A stretch of DNA of 64,000 bases from JACMRI01 sp043778625 (GCA_043778625.1 JAYWFU010000031.1:1-64000), one strand, 5' to 3'. Positions 52,255 through 61,723 are shown, counted from the stretch's first letter. Numbers and translations are program-made. Notes: a model not told the origin generated them from the letters alone.

Positions 52255-52351
52255 CTATTCATTAGCAAAATTAATTACGCCAGTAGTGTTGCCACATTAA
52301 GTTAGCTATATTTACCACTTGAAAATTTAAACTTTAAAACAACCTTATACC

Positions 52352-53743
52352 ATGAGCACACAAAAACAATATTTAGATGCCAACAAACAAAAATTTGTTG
52401 ATGAATTATTTGCACTCCTCCGCCTACCAAGCGTTAGCGCCGATATTAAGTACAAAGACGATGTGCTAAAAACGGCCGATATGGTGGCTGATAGTCTACG
52501 CAAAGCAGGGGCTGACAATGTAGAAATAATGTCCACAGGTGGTTACCCAATTGTGTATGCCGATAAAATTATTGACGCCACGTTACCCACCGTAATTGTG
52601 TATGGCCACTACGACGTGCAACCCGCCGACCCTATTGCCCTGTGGCATACGCCACCATTTGAACCTACCATTAAAAAAACCGAAACTCACCCCGAAGGCG
52701 CAATATTTGCACGTGGTGCATGCGATGATAAAGGGCAAATGTACATGCATGTTAAAGCATTTGAAACCATGATGCAAACCAATACTCTACCATGCAATGT
52801 TAAGTTTATGATTGAAGGCGAGGAGGAAGTAGGTAGTGCTAACCTTGGTCCGTTTTTACAACAACATAAAGAAAAATACAAAGGCGATATTATACTAATA
52901 TCCGACACATCAATTATAGCTAACGATACCCCAAGCATTGATTGTGGCTTGCGTGGCTTGGCGTATATGGAGGTAGAAGTAACGGGCCCTAACCGCGACT
53001 TACACAGTGGTGTATATGGTGGTGCGGTAGCTAACCCTGCCAATGTATTGGCTAAAATGATAGCATCGTTACACGACGATAATGGACACGTAACTATTAA
53101 AAACTTTTATGATGATGTAGTGGAACTTTCTGCCGAAGAACGTGCCGAATTAAACAAAGCACCATTTGAAGTAGAAGCCTACCAAAAAGACTTAGACATA
53201 GCCACCATACAAGGCGAAAAAGGCTATACAACGTTGGAACGCACAGGCATACGCCCAACACTTGATGTTAACGGTATATGGGGAGGCTACACAGGCGAAG
53301 GTGCTAAAACAGTGCTACCTAGCAAGGCCTATGCTAAAATAAGTATGCGCTTAGTTCCTAACCAAAATTCTGATAAAGTATCTAAGTTGTTTACTGATCA
53401 TTTTATGGCCATTGCGCCTGCATCGATTAAAGTTAAAGTAACACCACACCACGGCGGTGAGCCTGTAGTTACCCAAACTACTAGCATTGGCTACAAAGCT
53501 GCTGAACTAGCCATGACCGAAACCTATGGCAAAAAACCTATCCCTACACGTGGCGGTGGTTCTATACCTATTGTAGCCTTGTTTAAAGCCACGCTTGGTT
53601 TAGATAGTATATTAATGGGCTTTGGCTTAGATAGTGATGCACTACACAGCCCTAACGAACACTACGGCTTAGTAAACTACTACAAAGGCATCGAAACTAT
53701 TCCGTTGTTTTACAAGCATTTTGCGGAGTTGAGTAAGAAGTAA
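52352..53743 (+). CDS. M20-family dipeptidase
   Basis: 463 residues, a two-zinc exo-dipeptidase of the ArgE/DapE/CPG2 family. First zinc ligand in VYGHYDVQPAD (His about 86), bridging Asp in RGACDDKGQM, catalytic Glu pair in EGEEEVGSANLG, next ligand in ISDTSII, dimerisation lid with RDLHSGVYGGAVANPANVL, and C-terminal His in DALHSPNEHY. It should release amino acids from dipeptides or similar substrates in the cytoplasm. It heads a five-gene run on the plus strand with gaps of 1, 1, 4 and 18 bp. A near-match -7 box TATATTTA lies at 52307-52314. Confidence 0.95.
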   Translation: MSTQKQYLDANKQKFVDELFALLRLPSVSADIKYKDDVLKTADMVADSLRKAGADNVEIMSTGGYPIVYADKIIDATLPTVIVYGHYDVQPADPIALWHTPPFEPTIKKTETHPEGAIFARGACDDKGQMYMHVKAFETMMQTNTLPCNVKFMIEGEEEVGSANLGPFLQQHKEKYKGDIILISDTSIIANDTPSIDCGLRGLAYMEVEVTGPNRDLHSGVYGGAVANPANVLAKMIASLHDDNGHVTIKNFYDDVVELSAEERAELNKAPFEVEAYQKDLDIATIQGEKGYTTLERTGIRPTLDVNGIWGGYTGEGAKTVLPSKAYAKISMRLVPNQNSDKVSKLFTDHFMAIAPASIKVKVTPHHGGEPVVTQTTSIGYKAAELAMTETYGKKPIPTRGGGSIPIVALFKATLGLDSILMGFGLDSDALHSPNEHYGLVNYYKGIETIPLFYKHFAELSKK

Positions 53744-53744
53744 T

Positions 53745-54410
53745 ATGGAATTAATTTGCCCTAATTGTAAAACCGAAATTTTAAATAGCAATGTTAGCAT
53801 AGCTGAAGCCGTTGCTAGTTGCGTTAGTTGTAGCAAGTCGTTTAAAATAGCTGAGTTAACTAACAATGAACAAATAATACGAATACAAAAACCGTTTTAT
53901 TCTAAAATACAAATTGAGGATAACTTAGGCTCACACACGATTAAAATGAAAATTGCTGATTGGGATAATCATAAAAAAGACTTGCTAATAATTATTTTCA
54001 GTAATTTTTTTGTTTGGTTCATGTATTATTTACTGATATTGAATTCTAAAAACAGTAAAGATTTTGCTTTAATTTTTCCCACTATTATTCTTGGCTTTTT
54101 TATATTAATAACGACACTTTCTTTTTTTAATTTTTGGTATAGAGTTTTGGGTCAAATACAAATTAATTTTAATACAGAGTTTGTATCAGTTAAATGGAGT
54201 TGTTTAAAACTGTGTTATACTCAACAGAAAAATACAATTGACCTAACAACAATAACTGAAGTCCCTATTTATAATGGACAAAAACGCGGTGTAGAATTTT
54301 GTTTTAAAAAAAGTGAACGAATTAAATTTGGGTACTATTTGCAACAAGAAGAACGCAAATGGCTTATTGGGGAGTTGAATGAACTAAAGGAAAAATATCA
54401 ACTGCATTAA
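53745..54410 (+). CDS. Zinc-ribbon membrane protein, tandem paralog 1
   Basis: 221 residues. N-terminal zinc-ribbon-like part with Cys5, Cys8, Cys26 and Cys29 (ICPNCKTEIL, SCVSC), then a linker, two transmembrane helices about 85-125 (IIFSNFFVWFMYYLLILNS, FIFPTIILGFFILIT-like) and a soluble beta-rich tail ending ERKWLIGELNELKEKYQLH. The next gene is a clear paralog with the same layout. It starts 1 bp after the dipeptidase stop. Function unknown; the Cys pattern suggests zinc binding and protein-protein contact. Confidence 0.8.
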   Translation: MELICPNCKTEILNSNVSIAEAVASCVSCSKSFKIAELTNNEQIIRIQKPFYSKIQIEDNLGSHTIKMKIADWDNHKKDLLIIIFSNFFVWFMYYLLILNSKNSKDFALIFPTIILGFFILITTLSFFNFWYRVLGQIQINFNTEFVSVKWSCLKLCYTQQKNTIDLTTITEVPIYNGQKRGVEFCFKKSERIKFGYYLQQEERKWLIGELNELKEKYQLH

Positions 54411-54411
54411 C

Positions 54412-55086
54412 ATGAAATTAATTTGCCCTAATTGCAAAACCGAAATTTTAAATAGTAGCATTAATATAACTGAAGCAATAGCCCAGTGTAATGCTTGTAA
54501 CGAAGTATTTAAAATAGCTGATTATTTAAATAAAGATGAGGAGGTAGAAAGAATACCCAAGCCTACTTTTACAAAAGTAAACATTGAAGATAATTTTGAT
54601 TCACATACTATCACTATTCCAACCATTGGCTGGAATAGTAATAGTATTTACTCCCTTATATTTGCTTGTTTTTGGAATTCTATTTCTTTTGCAAACTTTT
54701 TTGAGGCGTACCAAAAAAACAAGATTGACATTATGACTTTTATTTTTCTAATTATAGGAGTCTTCACTTTTTTATTTTTTTTATTTACCCTTTTAGCTAA
54801 AATAGAAGCTGACTTTAATAGAGATATTATTTCAGTATCACGAATTTTTTTAGGCTTAAATTATAAAAAAAAGAAAAGTAGTAAATGGTTAGAAAGTATA
54901 ACTGAAGAGATAGCTTATAGGACAGGAAGTCGACAAGAAAGAGCTGTATATGCTATATCACTTAATTTTTGTGATAATTCAACGATTAGATTTGGGACTA
55001 AGTTAAATGAAGAAGAACGCAAATGGCTTATAGGAGAATTGTACGAAATGAAAAAGAAATATCAAACCTCAAAAGATAAATTTTAA
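54412..55086 (+). CDS. Zinc-ribbon membrane protein, tandem paralog 2
   Basis: 224 residues, paralog of the gene just upstream (1 bp gap). Same four cysteines at 5, 8, 26 and 29 (LICPNCKTEILN, QCNACNEVFKIADYL), the same EDNFDSHTI turn, two transmembrane helices in the middle and the tail NEEERKWLIGELYEMKKKYQ. The first 40 bases are nearly identical between the copies, the middle is strongly diverged. The duplication is old or rapidly diverging. No function known. Confidence 0.8.
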   Translation: MKLICPNCKTEILNSSINITEAIAQCNACNEVFKIADYLNKDEEVERIPKPTFTKVNIEDNFDSHTITIPTIGWNSNSIYSLIFACFWNSISFANFFEAYQKNKIDIMTFIFLIIGVFTFLFFLFTLLAKIEADFNRDIISVSRIFLGLNYKKKKSSKWLESITEEIAYRTGSRQERAVYAISLNFCDNSTIRFGTKLNEEERKWLIGELYEMKKKYQTSKDKF

Positions 55087-55090
55087 CCCC

Positions 55091-56074
55091 ATGGAATTTT
55101 CCGATATTGATAAAATCCTCAACAACACGCCAGTAGGCGTATTTGAGCGTAAGAGTACCTCGTTTAAGTTAGCGTTGTTTATTGCTTTGGCAGTGGCAGG
55201 CGTTTGCTTGTTTATGTTTGTTGCAGTGCTGTTAATGATACCGTTTACTGGTATTAACATACTTACTGACCCTTTGGCATTGGCTAATACACACGATGCC
55301 AAGGTAATAGATGCTTATAAAATAATGCAACTCTGTAACCAAATTGGTTTGTTTGTAGTGCCTGCATTTATTGCCGCTAAATTATTTGGTGGTAGTGTGT
55401 TGCCGTATTTAAAATTAAATAAACTACCACGTGCAACAGTAGTATTTGCCACTATTGCGTTAATGCTATTGGCATTGCCAGGTATTAACTTAATGGGGTA
55501 TTTAAATAGCGAGATGCATTTACCTGGTTTTATGCAAAGCATTGAAACGTGGATGCACGCCAAAGAAACTGAAGCCGAACAACTTACCAAACTATTCTTA
55601 CACACTAACTCCATGTTGGGTTTATTACTTAATATTTTTATTGTAGCATTTATGGCTGCCTTTGGCGAAGAATTATTTTTTAGAGGAATACTACAACGCC
55701 TACTTACTAACAAATACGCCAAACCAGCCGTAGCCGTATGGATTACCGCCATTGTGTTTAGTGCTATACACATGCAGTTTTTTGGGTTTTTTCCGCGTAT
55801 GTTTATTGGTGCGTTATTGGGATTTTTGTTTGTTTGGACTAATAATTTATGGGTACCAATTATTGCACATTTTACCAACAATGCAGCCGCAGTTATTATG
55901 AGCTATGCCACACAACGTGGCGTGTTAGATAGCGGTGCCGAGCAACTGGGCGCTACCCAAAACGATTATATACTAGGTGTGGTGTCTATTGTGCTAACTG
56001 GTGTGGTACTATTCGTATTTAAAAAACTACTAACTCACCAACCACAATTACCAGTGGCAGATGTTGCGCAGTAA
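55091..56074 (+). CDS. CPBP-family intramembrane metalloprotease
   Basis: 327 residues, about eight transmembrane helices. The CPBP (Abi/CaaX-protease) motifs are complete: EELFFRGILQRLL (EExxxR motif), AIHMQFFGFFPRMF (second motif His) and IIAHFTNNAAAV (third motif His/Asn). Such glutamic-type or metal proteases cut membrane proteins or act in prenyl-type processing and bacteriocin immunity. It follows the zinc-ribbon paralogs by 4 bp, which could be its partners or substrates; this is inference. Confidence 0.92.
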   Translation: MEFSDIDKILNNTPVGVFERKSTSFKLALFIALAVAGVCLFMFVAVLLMIPFTGINILTDPLALANTHDAKVIDAYKIMQLCNQIGLFVVPAFIAAKLFGGSVLPYLKLNKLPRATVVFATIALMLLALPGINLMGYLNSEMHLPGFMQSIETWMHAKETEAEQLTKLFLHTNSMLGLLLNIFIVAFMAAFGEELFFRGILQRLLTNKYAKPAVAVWITAIVFSAIHMQFFGFFPRMFIGALLGFLFVWTNNLWVPIIAHFTNNAAAVIMSYATQRGVLDSGAEQLGATQNDYILGVVSIVLTGVVLFVFKKLLTHQPQLPVADVAQ

Positions 56075-56092
56075 ATTAAACACGTTGTAGCA

Positions 56093-58033
56093 ATGTTCAA
56101 AAAAATAAGTATAGCCCTTGCAATTGCACTATTAGCGGGTGTTAGCACGTTATACTTAGTGCGTGAGCGGGTAGTTAATTATTATTATTTTACCAAAATA
56201 AATAGCGTACAACAACAGTACGGTATTCGTATAATTACTGACAGCATACACCTCTCTAGCCTGTCGAGCGCAGTACTCAGTTATTTGTATATTATACCCA
56301 CCGCTACCGATACCCTACTAAGTGCCGCCAATCTAGGTATAACTGTGGATATCCCCACTATAATTGCTGCGCAGCAATTGTCGGTTAAAAACATAGTATT
56401 GTCGCAACTAGCCATTAACTTAATTAATAATGGCACTACTACTAATTATTCGTTTTTATCACAGCATAAAAACAAAGATACTTCTGCCGTAGCAAAACCC
56501 TACAATGCACAACTAACAAGCCTTGTAACCCAATTGTTTAATGTGTTGCCTAACAATATGCAAGCACAACATTTGCAGGTAACGTACAGTAGCCCTACAT
56601 TAAAGTTAGGGTACACCATGGACACCCTAAGTATAATTAACGGAAAGTTAGCAGGCGTGCTCAACGAAGATTTTAGTGGCAATACTTGGGGTGTAGCAGG
56701 CACAATAAACAAAACTAATAAACATGCCAACCTGCTATTAACAAGCCACGCCAATAACACTAACGTATATGCTGTGGAACGCTTAACACATGTAAAATGT
56801 AATTTCAAACAATTAAATTTTGCATTTAATGGTATGCAACAACAAAGCACCACTACCACGTTAGCCATGCAATTAAGTAGTAAAAACTTATGCCTCGAAC
56901 ACCGCCGATTAAGCACCGCCCCCATTGATGTAGCACAAGCCAGCATTAACGCCCAACTAACTGTAGGTAGTAATTACATAATGCTTGATAGCACCAGCAC
57001 AGCGTTGTTAAACGGGCTTGCTATGCACCCCTACGCACGTGTAGCCTTGCGCCCTGTTAAACAATATGAGGTTAGCATTAACGTACCTTTAACTAATGCC
57101 AACACTTTTATTAACGCATTGCCCAAGGGTATGTTTAGCAATTTTGTAGGGTTACAATGTAGTGGTAAACTAGGGTATGTAATGCGTTTTAAATTAAATG
57201 ATGCTTTGCCCGATAGCTGCGTGTTTACAAGCACAATGCTCGACCAAGAGGTTAAAATTACCAAAATGGGCGTAACCGATTTTAGTATGATTAACGGCGC
57301 ATTTGCCCACAAAATATACGAAAAAGATAATTTTATTCGTAGTATAATTATAGGTACAAGCAACCCTAACTTTTACCCAATAGCAAGTATTTCGCCGTAT
57401 GTACAACAAGCCATACTTACCAGTGAAGACGGTAGTTTTATGTGGCACAAAGGGTTTAACGAGGGAGCGTTTCGTAAATCTATTGCGCAAAACTACAAAG
57501 AGCGAAGGTTTGCTCGTGGTGGTAGCACTATAAGTATGCAGTTAGTTAAAAATGTGTTTTTGAGTCGTAACAAAACCGTGAGCCGCAAGGCCGAAGAGGC
57601 ACTAATAGTATGGTTTATAGAGCATTTGCACCTTAGTAATAAACAACGTATGTACGAGGTGTATTTAAACAGTATTGAGTTTGGCCCTAATGTGTATGGC
57701 ATAGGCGAAGCAAGTCAATTTTATTTTGCCAAAAAACCTAACGAAATTACGTTAAACGAGGGCATATTTTTAAGTTGTATAGTACCTAAGCCCAAAGCGT
57801 TTATGTATTATTTTGATGCGCAGGGTAAACTAAATGCTTATTTAGAACCTCACTTTCAGTTCATAGCACGTATACTACACTACAAAGGCTACATTACCGA
57901 AAACGAATTAAACGATGTGCGTGCCAATGTAGCAATTACAGGTGTTGCCAAACGTTACCTAAAAACAACTACCGATACCTTAGCAAGCCCACGTACCTTT
58001 GAGGAATTATGGCGCACATTAGATAAAAAATAA
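56093..58033 (+). CDS. GT51 peptidoglycan transglycosylase-domain protein
   Basis: 646 residues. N-terminal transmembrane helix (about 5-25), a long periplasmic domain to about 400 of AsmA-like or unknown beta-rich type (repeated TLSIINGKLAGVL-like strands), then a GT51 domain about 430-600: AILTSEDGSFMWHKGFNEG (catalytic Glu), RRFARGGSTISMQLVKNVFLS and VYLNSIEFGPNVYGIGEASQFYF. No penicillin-binding transpeptidase domain follows, so it is monofunctional and unusually long at its N-terminus. It should polymerise lipid II glycan strands. Last gene of the five-gene run. Confidence 0.92.
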   Translation: MFKKISIALAIALLAGVSTLYLVRERVVNYYYFTKINSVQQQYGIRIITDSIHLSSLSSAVLSYLYIIPTATDTLLSAANLGITVDIPTIIAAQQLSVKNIVLSQLAINLINNGTTTNYSFLSQHKNKDTSAVAKPYNAQLTSLVTQLFNVLPNNMQAQHLQVTYSSPTLKLGYTMDTLSIINGKLAGVLNEDFSGNTWGVAGTINKTNKHANLLLTSHANNTNVYAVERLTHVKCNFKQLNFAFNGMQQQSTTTTLAMQLSSKNLCLEHRRLSTAPIDVAQASINAQLTVGSNYIMLDSTSTALLNGLAMHPYARVALRPVKQYEVSINVPLTNANTFINALPKGMFSNFVGLQCSGKLGYVMRFKLNDALPDSCVFTSTMLDQEVKITKMGVTDFSMINGAFAHKIYEKDNFIRSIIIGTSNPNFYPIASISPYVQQAILTSEDGSFMWHKGFNEGAFRKSIAQNYKERRFARGGSTISMQLVKNVFLSRNKTVSRKAEEALIVWFIEHLHLSNKQRMYEVYLNSIEFGPNVYGIGEASQFYFAKKPNEITLNEGIFLSCIVPKPKAFMYYFDAQGKLNAYLEPHFQFIARILHYKGYITENELNDVRANVAITGVAKRYLKTTTDTLASPRTFEELWRTLDKK

Positions 58034-58113
58034 CTAAACTATTAATAGTTGTTACGCTTTTAATAATCAAATTAAAGGTGTGAATTTGCTCAATTTTATT
58101 TTTTACTTCTACC

Positions 58114-58554
58114 CTATCTCGTAAGTGTTACAACGCCCGTTTGCACTTCGTTACTTTTGTTACCTGCACGGTCGGTTATGTAGGCATTAAAAATTACCAC
58201 TTCAGTAGTGGCAGAAGCATTATTAATATATAGTTTATCAATAACTACGTTAAGCGTGCCTTTAATACTAGCCGTTTTATTATTGGGTACAATTTCTTTT
58301 ATGCGATACTCTAGCACGGTGTTAGTTCTACTATCAGTTAAAAACAAATTCTTTTTGTTGGGGTCGTTTTCGCCTAAGTCGCCATCAGCATCACTGTAAG
58401 CAATAGTTATTTGTAACGAATCAGTATATTCTTTAATTTGATATTTATTTAAACTTTTAAATTCAATAACCGGCACATTACTCACTGGAGTTTTCTTTTT
58501 GCAGGCAGTAATAGCAAGTGTTAACACACATAGGGTTAGTATAAGATTACGCAT
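58114..58554 (-). CDS. Hypothetical lipoprotein
   Basis: 146 residues. Lipoprotein signal with lipobox LAITAC (Cys18), followed by a basic KKKTPVSN stretch and one beta-sandwich-like domain (IEFKSLNKYQIKEYTDSLQI, AYSDADGDLGENDPNKKN, TEVVIFNAYITDRAGNKSNE). The DADGDLGENDP acidic loop may bind calcium. Similar small lipoproteins are frequent in Bacteroidota and have no assigned role. It converges with the GT51 gene. Confidence 0.82.
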   Translation of the reverse strand: MRNLILTLCVLTLAITACKKKTPVSNVPVIEFKSLNKYQIKEYTDSLQITIAYSDADGDLGENDPNKKNLFLTDSRTNTVLEYRIKEIVPNNKTASIKGTLNVVIDKLYINNASATTEVVIFNAYITDRAGNKSNEVQTGVVTLTR

Positions 58555-58644
58555 TTTTTTAAGTTTTAATTAGTTGCCCTAAAGTAATATATTTTTGGAT
58601 TGTGTAACTATTGTATTATTTGCACAAAAAATAGTAACCCACAT

Positions 58645-58674
58645 TTTGACAACTCCAATTTTTAACTACATTTG
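58645..58674 (+). promoter_or_regulatory. Promoter of the SRP RNA gene
   Basis: TTTG at 58645-58648, an 18-bp spacer and TACATTTG at 58667-58674, both full matches to the Bacteroidota -33/-7 consensus. The RNA 5' end would fall 5-7 nt downstream, which agrees with the start of the GGGTAAG stem at 58679. Confidence 0.85.
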
Positions 58675-58678
58675 CAGT

Positions 58679-58780
58679 GGGTAAGTCTTACACAATCAGC
58701 TCCTGTTGAATCCCCCAGGATCGGAAGGTAGCAAGGGTAAATGGTCGTAGCGATGTGATGTAAGTAGCTTACCCTTTTTT
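58679..58780 (+). ncRNA. ffs: Signal recognition particle RNA (4.5S-type, small bacterial)
   Basis: The conserved Ffh-binding loop GGATCGGAAGGTAGCAAGGG is present, flanked by TTGAATCCCCCA on the left and GTAAATGG on the right. The outer stem GGGTAAG (58679-58685) pairs with CTTACCC (58768-58774), followed by TTTTTT, so the ends are defined by promoter and terminator. The size, about 96 nt, fits the short bacterial SRP RNA without Alu domain. It binds Ffh for co-translational targeting to SecYEG. Confidence 0.93.
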
Positions 58781-58817
58781 AATACCATTAGTATAGTATC
58801 AATATATTTTTAACACT

Positions 58818-58857
58818 AAAAACCTAAATCAGTTGTTGCAACTCGTTTAGGTTTTTT
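58818..58857 (-). terminator. Terminator of yjjG formed from its own 3' codons
   Basis: AAAAACCTAAA (58818-58828) pairs with TTTAGGTTTTT (58846-58856), with an inner AGTTG/CAACT stem. The hairpin contains the last codons and stop of yjjG. For the minus strand the right arm ends in GGTTTTT, so it can act as an intrinsic terminator. Confidence 0.7.
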
Positions 58858-59543
58858 ATTTGAATAATAGCTGAGTTATTAGTTGTATTAATTACGTTAT
58901 ATGGGTTATACCACACGGCATCAATTCCAGCATTAGTTGCCCCTTGGCAATCTACCGCCCAATCATCACCCACTACTAAACATTGGTTAGCAGTAGCTTT
59001 AATTATGGATAGTGCCGCATTAAAAAAACGAGCATTCGGTTTTGCTACCCCTACATCTTCCGAAATTATTATATGCTTAAAATAGTGTGCAATATTGCAT
59101 TGCTTTAACTTTAACAACTGCGCTTCCTTAAAACCGTTAGTAATTATGTGTAATTGATAATTACGAGCTGTTAAATAGTTAAGCGTTGCAATAGCGTTGG
59201 GTACTAAATTAGTTTTAAGAGGAGCAGTATTTGTGTACTCTACTCCTATTTTATTTATCGTATTTGGGGTAAACAGTTGTGCAATGCCTACAGCAGTCAT
59301 CGTTTGTTTAATACGTTCATAGCGCAATTGTTGTTTATCAACAGTGCCTTGGCGCATACGTTCCCACAATGCATCGTTAATGGGTGTGTAGGCTTCCCAA
59401 AACTCGTCAAAAGTGCATTTAACCTCAGCATTAGTGCTAATATACTTTACAAATAATTCTTCCATGGTTTCATGGCTATTTTTATCCATATCCCACAAGG
59501 TGCGGTCAAGGTCGAGTAATATATGTGTATAACGCTTATTCAT
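58824..59543 (-). CDS. yjjG: YjjG-family noncanonical pyrimidine nucleotidase (HAD)
   Basis: 239 residues. HAD superfamily, 5'-nucleotidase acting on damaged or modified pyrimidine nucleotides. Motif I LLDLDRTLWDMD (nucleophile Asp about 12), motif II HIITNGFKEAQL, motif III EDVGVAKPNARFF and motif IV VVGDDWAVDCQGA are all visible; the cap is helical between I and II. Length matches E. coli YjjG (about 225). It is 9 bp after rnz in the same direction, so likely co-transcribed. Confidence 0.9.
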   Translation of the reverse strand: MNKRYTHILLDLDRTLWDMDKNSHETMEELFVKYISTNAEVKCTFDEFWEAYTPINDALWERMRQGTVDKQQLRYERIKQTMTAVGIAQLFTPNTINKIGVEYTNTAPLKTNLVPNAIATLNYLTARNYQLHIITNGFKEAQLLKLKQCNIAHYFKHIIISEDVGVAKPNARFFNAALSIIKATANQCLVVGDDWAVDCQGATNAGIDAVWYNPYNVINTTNNSAIIQIKNLNELQQLI

Positions 59544-59552
59544 TACTCGTAC

Positions 59553-60464
59553 TTAAATTTTAAACACACGCCCATCCATTGCCATTTGAGTATTGGCAAA
59601 CACCGTGCGTGCCTCCTCTAACAAGGGTAACGCATCAGCATAGCGTGCGGAGTAATGCCCAATAACTAACTGCTCCACATTGGCTAGTTTGGCTATGGTA
59701 GCGGCTTCAATAGTGGTGCTGTGGTAAGTTTCTTTAGCACGAGGCAGTAAGTTGTGCATAAATGTAGCCTCGTGGTACAGTAGCGTGGCATTGGTTATGT
59801 AGGGTACTACATTTTCGTCGTATATGGTGTCGCTACAATAGGCGTAATCTCTAGTAGATGGTGGTGCTATGGTAATTTCATTATTGGGTACTGTAGTACC
59901 ATCTTCTAACAATAAATCAGCACCTTGTTTTATGGCAGTAATTTGGTCTAAAGGAATATCGTACTCCATTACTTTAGCGCGTATAAGGTTACGTTCCTTT
60001 ATTTTTTCTTGTATTAAAAAACCACACGTAGGTATACGATGGTTTAATGGAAATGAAAATATTTCTACCACCTTGTCTTCAAACAACAAATACTTACCAT
60101 CATACTTTAGGTTGTGCCAAGTTATTTCATAGCGCAACACGGAGTCCGACGAATTAAGTTGCAATTCAATTATAGCACGTAAACTTTCGTTGGCATAAAT
60201 AGCTAAGGGCTTAGTACGCCCCCAAAGGTGCATACTACTAATAAAGCCTATTAAGCCAAAAAAATGATCGCCGTGCAGGTGCGATATAAAAATATGATCA
60301 ATATGCTGAAAATTAATCTTGTTTCTTCGCAATTGCATTTGCGTGCCCTCAGCACAATCAATTAAAAAAAACCGCCCATGTAGTTGTACTACTTGGGCGG
60401 TTGGGTTACGTTGCGCTGTTGGCGTGGCCGAGCCGCAACCTAAAATTGTTATTTCAAAACTCAT
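59553..60464 (-). CDS. rnz: Ribonuclease Z
   Basis: tRNA 3'-end endonuclease of the metallo-beta-lactamase fold. 303 residues, normal for the short form. The metal motif IFISHLHGDHFFGLIGF, the later SDTIYDENVVPY (Asp) and LYHEATFMHN, and QLVIGHYSARYADA (His) supply the two-zinc site. The N-terminal GCGSATPTAQRNPTAQVV is typical. It precedes yjjG on the same strand. Confidence 0.94.
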   Translation of the reverse strand: MSFEITILGCGSATPTAQRNPTAQVVQLHGRFFLIDCAEGTQMQLRRNKINFQHIDHIFISHLHGDHFFGLIGFISSMHLWGRTKPLAIYANESLRAIIELQLNSSDSVLRYEITWHNLKYDGKYLLFEDKVVEIFSFPLNHRIPTCGFLIQEKIKERNLIRAKVMEYDIPLDQITAIKQGADLLLEDGTTVPNNEITIAPPSTRDYAYCSDTIYDENVVPYITNATLLYHEATFMHNLLPRAKETYHSTTIEAATIAKLANVEQLVIGHYSARYADALPLLEEARTVFANTQMAMDGRVFKI

Positions 60465-60499
60465 TAAATTGTTTTAAAAATGTAGTGGTTAAAATATTA

Positions 60500-61348
60500 C
60501 TATTTTTCAATAACCATACGTTGTGTAGTAGTTTCTACACCGTTAGTTAATGTGTAGATGTACATACCACTGGTTAAATTGTTAGCCTTAAATTCAATAG
60601 AATTTTGCCCAGCTTGTGCAGCATAGGTATTGCTATACACTTGCTTACCTAATAGGTTATATACTGTAAGTGTAGTTTTTGCAACTTCAGGCGAATTGTA
60701 TAGTATAGTTGTATTATCAGCAAATGGGTTAGGATTAGCTGCTATTACACTAAATTTAGTGCTATTAACCAATGCACTATATAAGCCTACACTATTAGCA
60801 TTAATAGTTAAGTAGTAACTATTATCTTCAGGAGCAGCCGCCCAAATAGTTGATCCAAAAATACTACCTCTAGCTTGCGATTTAATTTTGATAGGAAATA
60901 CTCCTGCCACAGTTGGCGTGCCTGATACTACTACACATTTACCAGCTTGTGCAGGTGCTGGAAAAAAAGTATGGTGTGTGGTTGTAAAACCAGATGGACC
61001 TGAGCCTGGATTTGCAGTATTGCTACCAGCTCCATCATAATTCATACCTACTGCAGTTAACGGACCGAAAGTACCATTCACTTTGGCTTGAATATCTTCT
61101 ACTAAGAACTGCGTAAGTTGTACCGTTTGTCCTTGGTAAGTGGTTGAAGCGGGTATTTTTATACTAAATACAACATTCATTGCGGTACCTACAGTACCTG
61201 TTAATAAAGGAATGGCCGATGTTGAATCAGGACATACACCACCTGTAGTGCTTGGTGGAATACACGACACGTCTGGCGTGCATGTTGCTTGTGCCATAAC
61301 TGACATAGTAGCTATAGATAAGCCTACTGATAGTAAAGATTTTTTCAT
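60500..61348 (-). CDS. Secreted protein with T9SS type A sorting domain
   Basis: 282 residues. Signal peptide about 1-20 (ending SVMAQ). Cys/Pro-rich start (TCTPDVSCIPPSTTGGVCPD) and a putative Ig or beta-sandwich region about 45-190 with no known active site. The C-terminal 80 residues are a T9SS type A domain: NPFADNTTILYNS, YNLLGKQVYSNTYAA, LTSGMYIYTLTNG and final RMVIEK. Exported cargo of unknown role. Confidence 0.8.
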   Translation of the reverse strand: MKKSLLSVGLSIATMSVMAQATCTPDVSCIPPSTTGGVCPDSTSAIPLLTGTVGTAMNVVFSIKIPASTTYQGQTVQLTQFLVEDIQAKVNGTFGPLTAVGMNYDGAGSNTANPGSGPSGFTTTHHTFFPAPAQAGKCVVVSGTPTVAGVFPIKIKSQARGSIFGSTIWAAAPEDNSYYLTINANSVGLYSALVNSTKFSVIAANPNPFADNTTILYNSPEVAKTTLTVYNLLGKQVYSNTYAAQAGQNSIEFKANNLTSGMYIYTLTNGVETTTQRMVIEK

Positions 61349-61390
61349 GATGTTGAGGTTTTTATTTGTTTATAATTATTTGTTTTTTGT

Positions 61391-61723
61391 TTAAATTTTT
61401 GCTTCAGCATCGGCTACGGTTGGGCTAATTAGTAGCACGGTATCCAGTTGCGATATTTGAATTAGTTTGGCTACATTTTCTTGTAAGGAGGTAATAAAAA
61501 ATTTACCCCCTGAATTTTTGCACAATCTATTACCTACAAGCAACGCGCTTAATCCTGACGAGTCGCAATATTTGTTGTGTGATAAATCTACCAATATTGT
61601 ATTTATGTCGCGCGAATTAATTTTAATGAATTCTGATTTTAGCTCTTGCGAAATTGTTCCATCTAATTTTTCGGCGGCAATACTAACAACAGCATAATTT
61701 GTTTTATAATCAATAGTAATCAT
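61391..61723 (-). CDS. STAS-domain protein (anti-sigma factor antagonist-like)
   Basis: 110 residues, one STAS domain. The fold order TIDYKTNYAVVSIAAEKLDG, INTILVDLSHNKYCDSSGLS, ALLVGNRLCKNSGGKFFIT and LIQISQLDTVLLI matches the SpoIIAA family. The CDSSGL motif contains the Ser at the phosphorylation position of anti-anti-sigma factors. The cognate kinase or phosphatase is not in the window. Confidence 0.9.
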   Translation of the reverse strand: MITIDYKTNYAVVSIAAEKLDGTISQELKSEFIKINSRDINTILVDLSHNKYCDSSGLSALLVGNRLCKNSGGKFFITSLQENVAKLIQISQLDTVLLISPTVADAEAKI

